Below, piece by piece: positions 59,429-64,000 of a DNA stretch of 64,000 nt. The stretch is taken from positions 1-64,000 of the forward strand of contig NZ_JBALOQ010000045.1 of NCBI RefSeq assembly GCF_036962705.1, read 5' to 3'. The first letter of the stretch is position 1. Each line of letters begins with the position of its first letter. The notes below the pieces were generated by a model. That model saw nothing but the letters and a program-made list of their open reading frames with translations, was not told the DNA's origin and searched no databases. The position numbers and the translations under genes were made by a program. Origin of the DNA: Ferdinandcohnia sp036962705. GTDB taxonomy: Bacteria; Bacillota; Bacilli; Bacillales; Bacillaceae_L.

Positions 59429-59463
59429 TTGTAAAAATTTCTCTAAAACTGGTATAGACAACT
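59429..59463 (+). promoter_or_regulatory. nagE promoter with NagR (YvoA/DasR-type) operator
   Basis: TTGTAA (59429-59434), 18 bp, TATAGA (59453-59458). ACTGGTATAGACAACT at 59448-59463 fits the NagR/dre-type box (ACTGGTNTAGACNANT) and covers the -10 element. A weak cre-like TGTAAGCGTTGCCT lies downstream at 59527-59540. Confidence 0.78.
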
Positions 59464-59626
59464 AATCCCCTTGGTGTTAAAATGAGTTGCGGTAAGTATT
59501 CTGCCTATCCTTTGGTTACACTAACGTGTAAGCGTTGCCTATTTTTGAAATTATACATGCTTTATTTACGGAGTTAGAGGACCAAAGAATAGAAGGAAAA
59601 TACTAAATTAAGGAGGAATTATTATC

Positions 59627-61072
59627 ATGATGAAGTATCTTCAAAAACTTGGTCGTTCATTGATGTTACCGGTTGCTGTATTACCAGCAGCGGCTATCTT
59701 GATGGGTATTGGTTATTGGATTGATCCACAGGGCTGGGGTGGAGGAAGCCCTATCGCAGCATTCTTAATAAAAGCTGGAGGAGCCATTATTGATAATATG
59801 GCCATTCTTTTTGCGGTGGGTGTCGCATTAGGAATGTCGAAGGATAAAGATGGTTCAGCGGCATTAAGTGGATTGGTGGGGTATCTAACAGTTACAACAT
59901 TACTTGCAACAAACACAGTGGCAATGCTCCAAGGGGTAGACCCAGCTGAGGTTAATGCAGCGTTTGGAAAAATAGAAAACCAATTTATCGGAATTATATC
60001 TGGTATTATCGCATCTATAATGTACAACCGCTTCAGTAATGTACAATTACCGGATGCGCTAGCCTTCTTTAGTGGAAAAAGACTTGTTCCAATTTTGACA
60101 TCCGTTGCTATGTTAGTCGCGTCTCTAGTTCTGTTATTTGTATGGCCAGTTATCTATTCTGGTTTGGTTGCATTTGGTAAAGGTATTCTTGATTTAGGCG
60201 CAGTTGGTGCTGGATTATACGGTTTCTTTAATAGACTATTAATTCCAACAGGTCTTCACCACGCGTTAAACTCCGTATTCTGGTTTGACGTAGCTGGTAT
60301 TAACGATATCAATAATTTCTTAAGTGGTGCTGGTGAGAAAGGGATTACTGGTAGATATCAAGCTGGTTTCTTCCCTGTAATGATGTTTGGTTTACCAGCA
60401 GCAGCGCTTGCCATGTATCACACAGCTAAAACAGCAAGAAAGAAACAAGCTGCATCCTTATTAATGGCAGCAGCATTTGCAGCATTTTTCACAGGTGTTA
60501 CAGAACCACTTGAATTTGCGTTTATGTTCTTAGCGCCAGCGTTATATGTTGTACACGCAGCATTAACAGGTATTTCATTGTTTATTGCAGCTACATTCCA
60601 TTGGACTGCAGGCTTTGCATTTAGTGCAGGTTTTGTTGACTTTTTCCTAAGTTTACGAAACCCTATTGCAAATCAGCCTTGGATGCTATTAGTACAAGGG
60701 CTTGTAATAGCAGTGATTTATTATGTTCTATTCCGTTTCTTAATCGTTAAATTTAACCTAAAAACACCTGGTCGTGAAGACGAAGAAGTGGTTGAAACAA
60801 CTACACAAGCAGATGGTAAATCCAAATTCGCTAATATGGCAGCTCAAATTTATGAGGGCTTAGGTGGAGACGAAAACGTAACATCAGTTGATAACTGTGT
60901 GACTCGTCTACGTCTAGAAGTTAAAGATATGGAAAAAGTCGATCAGCAAAAAATAAAAGCAACGGGAGTTCCTGGTATCAATATTGTTGGAAAAAACAGT
61001 ATTCAAGTTATCGTAGGAACAAACGTACAATTCGTTGCAGACGAAGTCCATAAAATTCGTAAAGAAAAGTAA
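59627..61072 (+). CDS. nagE: PTS N-acetylglucosamine transporter, EIICB
   Basis: A 481-residue PTS permease. The EIIC domain (residues 1-365, about ten membrane segments) starts YLQKLGRSLMLPVAVLPAAA and contains GLHHALNSVFWFD near 210. The EIIB domain has its phosphorylated Cys in DNCVTRLRLEV near residue 423. No EIIA is fused, so EIIA of the glucose PTS or another protein must donate phosphate. Imports GlcNAc as the 6-phosphate. AAGGAGGA precedes the ATG. First gene of the nag operon. Confidence 0.92.
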   Translation: MMKYLQKLGRSLMLPVAVLPAAAILMGIGYWIDPQGWGGGSPIAAFLIKAGGAIIDNMAILFAVGVALGMSKDKDGSAALSGLVGYLTVTTLLATNTVAMLQGVDPAEVNAAFGKIENQFIGIISGIIASIMYNRFSNVQLPDALAFFSGKRLVPILTSVAMLVASLVLLFVWPVIYSGLVAFGKGILDLGAVGAGLYGFFNRLLIPTGLHHALNSVFWFDVAGINDINNFLSGAGEKGITGRYQAGFFPVMMFGLPAAALAMYHTAKTARKKQAASLLMAAAFAAFFTGVTEPLEFAFMFLAPALYVVHAALTGISLFIAATFHWTAGFAFSAGFVDFFLSLRNPIANQPWMLLVQGLVIAVIYYVLFRFLIVKFNLKTPGREDEEVVETTTQADGKSKFANMAAQIYEGLGGDENVTSVDNCVTRLRLEVKDMEKVDQQKIKATGVPGINIVGKNSIQVIVGTNVQFVADEVHKIRKEK

Positions 61073-61084
61073 GAAGGATTAGGA

Positions 61085-61113
61085 GGGCTGTCCATACGGA
61101 CGGTCCTTTCTTA
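61085..61113 (+). terminator. Attenuating terminator between nagE and nagA
   Basis: GGGCTGTCC / GGACGGTCC (two G-T pairs) and TTTCTTATT. It may reduce read-through into nagA, which has its own NagR box. Confidence 0.65.
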
Positions 61114-61183
61114 TTATTTTACAAGGAAAACACTATAATTTTATAATAAGAAGGGAAAAGTAAGGGAAAATACTAAATTATAT

Positions 61184-61199
61184 AGTGGTATAGACAACT
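61184..61199 (+). promoter_or_regulatory. NagR (YvoA-type) operator upstream of nagA
   Basis: AGTGGTATAGACAACT differs from the nagE box at one position. It is preceded by GGAAAATACTAAATTA, a 16-base sequence that also stands before the nagE ribosome site (59595-59610). Confidence 0.75.
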
Positions 61200-61251
61200 A
61201 GCTATCGTGAAAGATATACTTACAGTAAGAAACATAAAAGGAGTCATTGAC

Positions 61252-62421
61252 ATGTTTATTACAAATCTGACTATATATTCTGAAGAAGGTATCATCGAAA
61301 AAGGATTTATTGAAATCGATGGAGAAAAGATAACAAGGGTTGGTCAAATGGCTGACTTCCATGCAAGTGATAAAGACGAAGTCATCGCTTTTGATGATTC
61401 TTACTCTCTCATTCCAGGTATGATTGATCTACATATTCACGGGGCAAGCGGTGCCGATGTAATGGACGCAACACCTGATGCATTAGAAACAATGACAAAA
61501 GTGTTACCCAAGGAAGGTACGACAAGCTTTCTAGCAACAACGATGACGAAGACAAAAGACGATATTGAAAACGCAATCGGCAATATTGCTGATTTTATCC
61601 CGAAGCAAAATCTTGGGTCTGCAGAAATTTTAGGAGCACATCTAGAAGGACCATTTTTATCTCCGAAAAGAGCGGGAGCGCAGCATCCAGATAATATCAT
61701 TAACCCAGATGTGGAGCTTTTTAAAGAATGGCAAACCTTATCAGGCGACAATATTCGACTAGTGACATTAGCACCAGAGGAACCGGGAGGACTTGAGTTA
61801 ACGACTCATTTAAAAAATACAGGTGTTGTTGCTTCCATTGGTCATTCCGATGCGGTGTATGATGAAGTTGAAGCAGCGATAGAAGCTGGAGTTACCCATG
61901 CTACGCATTTATTTAACGGCATGCGCGGACTTCATCATCGGGAGCCAGGTGTAGCAGGTGCTGTCCTTTTACATAACGAAGTAAAATGTGAAATGATTGT
62001 CGATGGGATTCATATAGCACCCAAAATGGTGAAGTTTGCATATAAAAATAAAGGGAGCGAAGGCTCCATTCTTGTAACCGATGCAATGCGTGCAAAATGC
62101 CTTGGCGCAGGAATGTATGACCTAGGTGGTCAAGAAGTAATCGTGAATGAGGAAAGAGCTGTATTAAAAGATGGAACCTTGGCGGGAAGTATTTTAAAAT
62201 TGAATGATGCAGTTCGAAACATGATGAAATTCACAGATTGCTCACTTCAGGATATAACTGAAATGACAGCTGTTAATCCAGCAAAGCAAATCAATGTGTT
62301 TGACCGAAAAGGAAGCATTAAGGCTGGTAAGGATGCAGATCTTGTGATAGTGAATGATCAATTAGAGGTCATCATGACATTTTGTCGAGGAAAACTTGCT
62401 TATTCAAATAGGGAGGGATAA
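61252..62421 (+). CDS. nagA: N-acetylglucosamine-6-phosphate deacetylase
   Basis: A 389-residue amidohydrolase converting GlcNAc-6-P to glucosamine-6-P and acetate. The metal motif DLHIHGASG is near residue 60, GAHLEGPFLSP near 130, HATHLFNGMRGLHHREPG near 216 and VTDAM near 276. The ATG at 61252 has AAAGGAG upstream; a GTG 15 codons earlier lacks a ribosome site. Its stop codon overlaps the nagB start region. Confidence 0.93.
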   Translation: MFITNLTIYSEEGIIEKGFIEIDGEKITRVGQMADFHASDKDEVIAFDDSYSLIPGMIDLHIHGASGADVMDATPDALETMTKVLPKEGTTSFLATTMTKTKDDIENAIGNIADFIPKQNLGSAEILGAHLEGPFLSPKRAGAQHPDNIINPDVELFKEWQTLSGDNIRLVTLAPEEPGGLELTTHLKNTGVVASIGHSDAVYDEVEAAIEAGVTHATHLFNGMRGLHHREPGVAGAVLLHNEVKCEMIVDGIHIAPKMVKFAYKNKGSEGSILVTDAMRAKCLGAGMYDLGGQEVIVNEERAVLKDGTLAGSILKLNDAVRNMMKFTDCSLQDITEMTAVNPAKQINVFDRKGSIKAGKDADLVIVNDQLEVIMTFCRGKLAYSNREG

Positions 62422-62423
62422 TG

Positions 62424-63218
62424 ATGAAAGTTGTAGCAGTAAAGGATTTTAAAGAAATGAGCCAATTGGCAGCAGCCATGATTTCACATCAAGTAAAAGA
62501 AAAGCCAAACTCGGTATTAGGTCTTGCGACTGGCGGCACTGTAGTTGGAACATATGAGGAACTAATTAAGGATCACGGGCAAAATAAGACATCCTATGAA
62601 AACATCCAGACAGTAAATCTAGATGAATATTTAGGAATTGATAAGGACCATCCAAATAGCTATCACCATTTTATGATGGAAAACCTTTTTTCAAATATCA
62701 ATATTAATCAGGAAAATATCCATATTCCAAATGGGCTAGCAAATAATTATGAAGAGGAAGGCCAAAAATATGAAAAGGTTATTTCGGATTTAGGCGGAGT
62801 CGACCTTCAATTGCTTGGGATTGGAGTAAATGGACATATTGGCTTTAACGAACCAGGTACACCTTTCAATTCTGTAACTCATGTTGTTGAGCTTGAAGAA
62901 TCAACAAGACAAGCGAATCTGCGTTTTTTCAATAGCATTGAAGAAGTTCCAACACATGCTGTTACAATGGGAATCTCAACAATTATGAATAGTAGAAAAA
63001 TCCTATTGCTCGTATCAGGAAAAACAAAGGCTGAAATCCTTGAAAAAGTTATCAACGAAGACATCACAGAAACGATTCCGGCTACTGTTTTAAAGAATCA
63101 TCCTGACGTAACGATTATTGCGGACGAAGAAGCACTTTCATTAGTGGATGATGATAAAAAGAGGGGCTTTAATCGTGATAAAGAAGAGTTCACCAGTACC
63201 TATCTACTTTCAAATTGA
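62424..63218 (+). CDS. nagB: Glucosamine-6-phosphate deaminase
   Basis: A 264-residue isomerase/deaminase making fructose-6-P and ammonia. LGLATGGTVVGTYEEL near residue 33, catalytic Asp in VNLDEYLGI near 70, LLGIGVNGHIGFNEPGT near 133. ATG at 62424 has GGGAGGG 6 bases upstream, against 3 for ATG at 62421. The C terminus is about 20 residues longer than the 242-residue B. subtilis enzyme and overlaps nagR by 44 bases in another frame. Confidence 0.93.
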   Translation: MKVVAVKDFKEMSQLAAAMISHQVKEKPNSVLGLATGGTVVGTYEELIKDHGQNKTSYENIQTVNLDEYLGIDKDHPNSYHHFMMENLFSNININQENIHIPNGLANNYEEEGQKYEKVISDLGGVDLQLLGIGVNGHIGFNEPGTPFNSVTHVVELEESTRQANLRFFNSIEEVPTHAVTMGISTIMNSRKILLLVSGKTKAEILEKVINEDITETIPATVLKNHPDVTIIADEEALSLVDDDKKRGFNRDKEEFTSTYLLSN

Positions 63219-63897
63219 GCAGCGAATTCGCGAAAAAATTGAAAAAAAAGAGCTAAATCCTGGAGACATGATTCCATCTGAAAGAGAATTTGCGGAAAAG
63301 TACCAAATCAGTAGGATGACCGTAAGACATGCCATCAATAATCTCGTCAATGAAGGTTATTTACAAAGGGTACGAGGAAAAGGGACCTTTGTGGCAGTTA
63401 AGAAATTTGAAAAGAATATCCAGAAATTAACGAGCTTTTCTGAGGACATGCGTTCAAGAGGGCTCGAGCCAGGTACAAAGGTTCTTAGCTTTGTTCTAAT
63501 AGAAGCGGACTCTTTAATCGCTTCACAGCTAAAGGTGGAAAAAGGGGCAAGGGTTTACCAAATTGAACGTTTGCGAATTGCGGACAAGCAGCCGATTGCC
63601 TTTGAGGTTTTTTATATGTCAGAAGACCTTGTACCAGGTGTAACAAGGGAAGTGGCAGAGCATTCCATTTTCCGTTATGTCGAGGAAATCGGACTACATA
63701 TCACGTCCGGGGTTCAGGAACTGGAAGCCACGACTGCCCACAAACGTGAGGCGTCTGTGTTAGGGATAAAGGTGGGAGCACCTGTCCTGTATATCCAACA
63801 AATCTCATACCTTGAGGATCAGCAACCACTCGAGTTTGTAAAATCCTATTACCGTGCTGACAGATATAAATATAAAGTGGAAATGGTTCGAACATAA
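63175..63897 (+). CDS. nagR: GntR-family repressor of the nag genes (NagR/YvoA)
   Basis: A 240-residue HutC-subfamily GntR regulator. The winged helix at about 9-75 includes MIPSEREFAEKYQISRMTVR; the C-terminal UTRA domain (residues 90-235) binds GlcN-6-P or GlcNAc-6-P in B. subtilis NagR. The GTG at 63175 has GAGGGG 8 bases upstream and starts the protein at IKKSSPVPIYFQ. It lies inside the nagB 3' end. Two matching boxes upstream of nagE and nagA are its likely targets. Confidence 0.92.
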   Translation: MIKKSSPVPIYFQIEQRIREKIEKKELNPGDMIPSEREFAEKYQISRMTVRHAINNLVNEGYLQRVRGKGTFVAVKKFEKNIQKLTSFSEDMRSRGLEPGTKVLSFVLIEADSLIASQLKVEKGARVYQIERLRIADKQPIAFEVFYMSEDLVPGVTREVAEHSIFRYVEEIGLHITSGVQELEATTAHKREASVLGIKVGAPVLYIQQISYLEDQQPLEFVKSYYRADRYKYKVEMVRT

Positions 63898-63914
63898 ATG
63901 TAGGAGGTATCATC

Positions 63915-64000
63915 ATGAAACGACTTTTAGATTGTACAGCCTCAGATTTCAAAAAAATGAACGGACAAGATCTTAAGCAATCGATTAAGGCTTCTGAGGG
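63915..64000 (+). CDS. DUF7916-type protein, 5' end only
   Basis: Truncated by the window edge; 28 codons are visible, starting MKRLLDCTASDFKKMNGQDL. This opening resembles an uncharacterised family sometimes annotated as haloacid dehalogenase-like or PEP phosphonomutase-like and found with PTS genes. GGAGG lies 8 bases before the ATG, 17 bp after nagR, so it is probably the fifth gene of the nag operon. The family call is from recall of the first residues only. Confidence 0.55.
   Translation, partial: MKRLLDCTASDFKKMNGQDLKQSIKASE

Overview
This window is an AT-rich, densely coding piece of a Bacillaceae (Bacillus-like, spore-forming Firmicutes) chromosome. The evidence is the gene content: a CdaS-type diadenylate cyclase, a paiA-paiB pair, an Mhq quinone-resistance cluster, YfhP, a YerO-SwrC pair, a LiaG-like protein, a ZTP riboswitch, two T-box leaders, and the nag operon. 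It also shows strong AGGAGG ribosome sites and sigma-A promoters. I see no rRNA, tRNA, prophage, insertion sequence, CRISPR array or replication origin. One run of 136 N shows that this is a draft assembly.

Layout. 1-5.8 kb: a short-chain dehydrogenase, cdaS, then a MarR (MhqR-like) regulator with two ring-cleaving dioxygenases, an MhqD-type hydrolase and a DoxX protein. A pirin follows, and three copies of one palindromic operator tie the cluster together. 6.5-11 kb: small accessory genes, a decayed LysE-type exporter, a frameshifted paiA with intact paiB, and an ArsR-AHSA1-DUF1801-oxidoreductase group. 11-14 kb: a ROK repressor with two perfect 24-bp operators, an MFS transporter and a maltose-type O-acetyltransferase. 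14-16.8 kb: serA behind a ZTP riboswitch, and yfhP. 16.8-22 kb: a three-gene GMC/gluconate-dehydrogenase-like operon divergent from a TPP enzyme and a GS39-like dehydrogenase. 22-28.5 kb: a MOSC protein, proC followed by a proB stub, and a TetR regulator divergent from an RND pump.

28.6-38 kb: the assembly gap, an Mta-like MerR regulator, a 52-bp tandem array, a ferredoxin, a prolyl-4-hydroxylase-like oxygenase, and a LacI-controlled glycoside catabolic operon (debranching-type glucosidase plus an ABC importer without its own ATPase). 38-47 kb: a flavin reductase, a NatAB/YhaQP-like ABC exporter, an MBL hydrolase, cardiolipin synthase, the 3' half of a BceB-like permease, and a frameshifted Cys/Met-metabolism PLP enzyme. 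47-51.4 kb: a T-box-controlled operon of a SAM hydrolase and a three-gene ECF transporter, probably a methionine-related salvage system. 51.6-55.2 kb: a 55-aa gene, a LiaG-like protein, an HxlR regulator divergent from catE, and a GreA-like protein. 55.2-57.4 kb: a Tyr T-box, nine exact 52-bp tandem units, then tyrosyl-tRNA synthetase. 57.4-64 kb: a CAP-domain lipoprotein, kynB, a 49-aa gene, and the nagE-nagA-nagB-nagR operon with two NagR boxes, running into a truncated gene at the window edge.

The most unusual signals are non-coding. (1) Two tandem arrays with a 52-bp period, unrelated in sequence but built alike: about 10-bp inverted arms around a loop of roughly 25 bp. (2) A 133-bp dispersed element beginning on the stop codon of two different genes. 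Its perfect 19-bp opening stem differs almost completely in sequence between copies, while the 91-bp tail is conserved. A third copy probably lies in the assembly gap.
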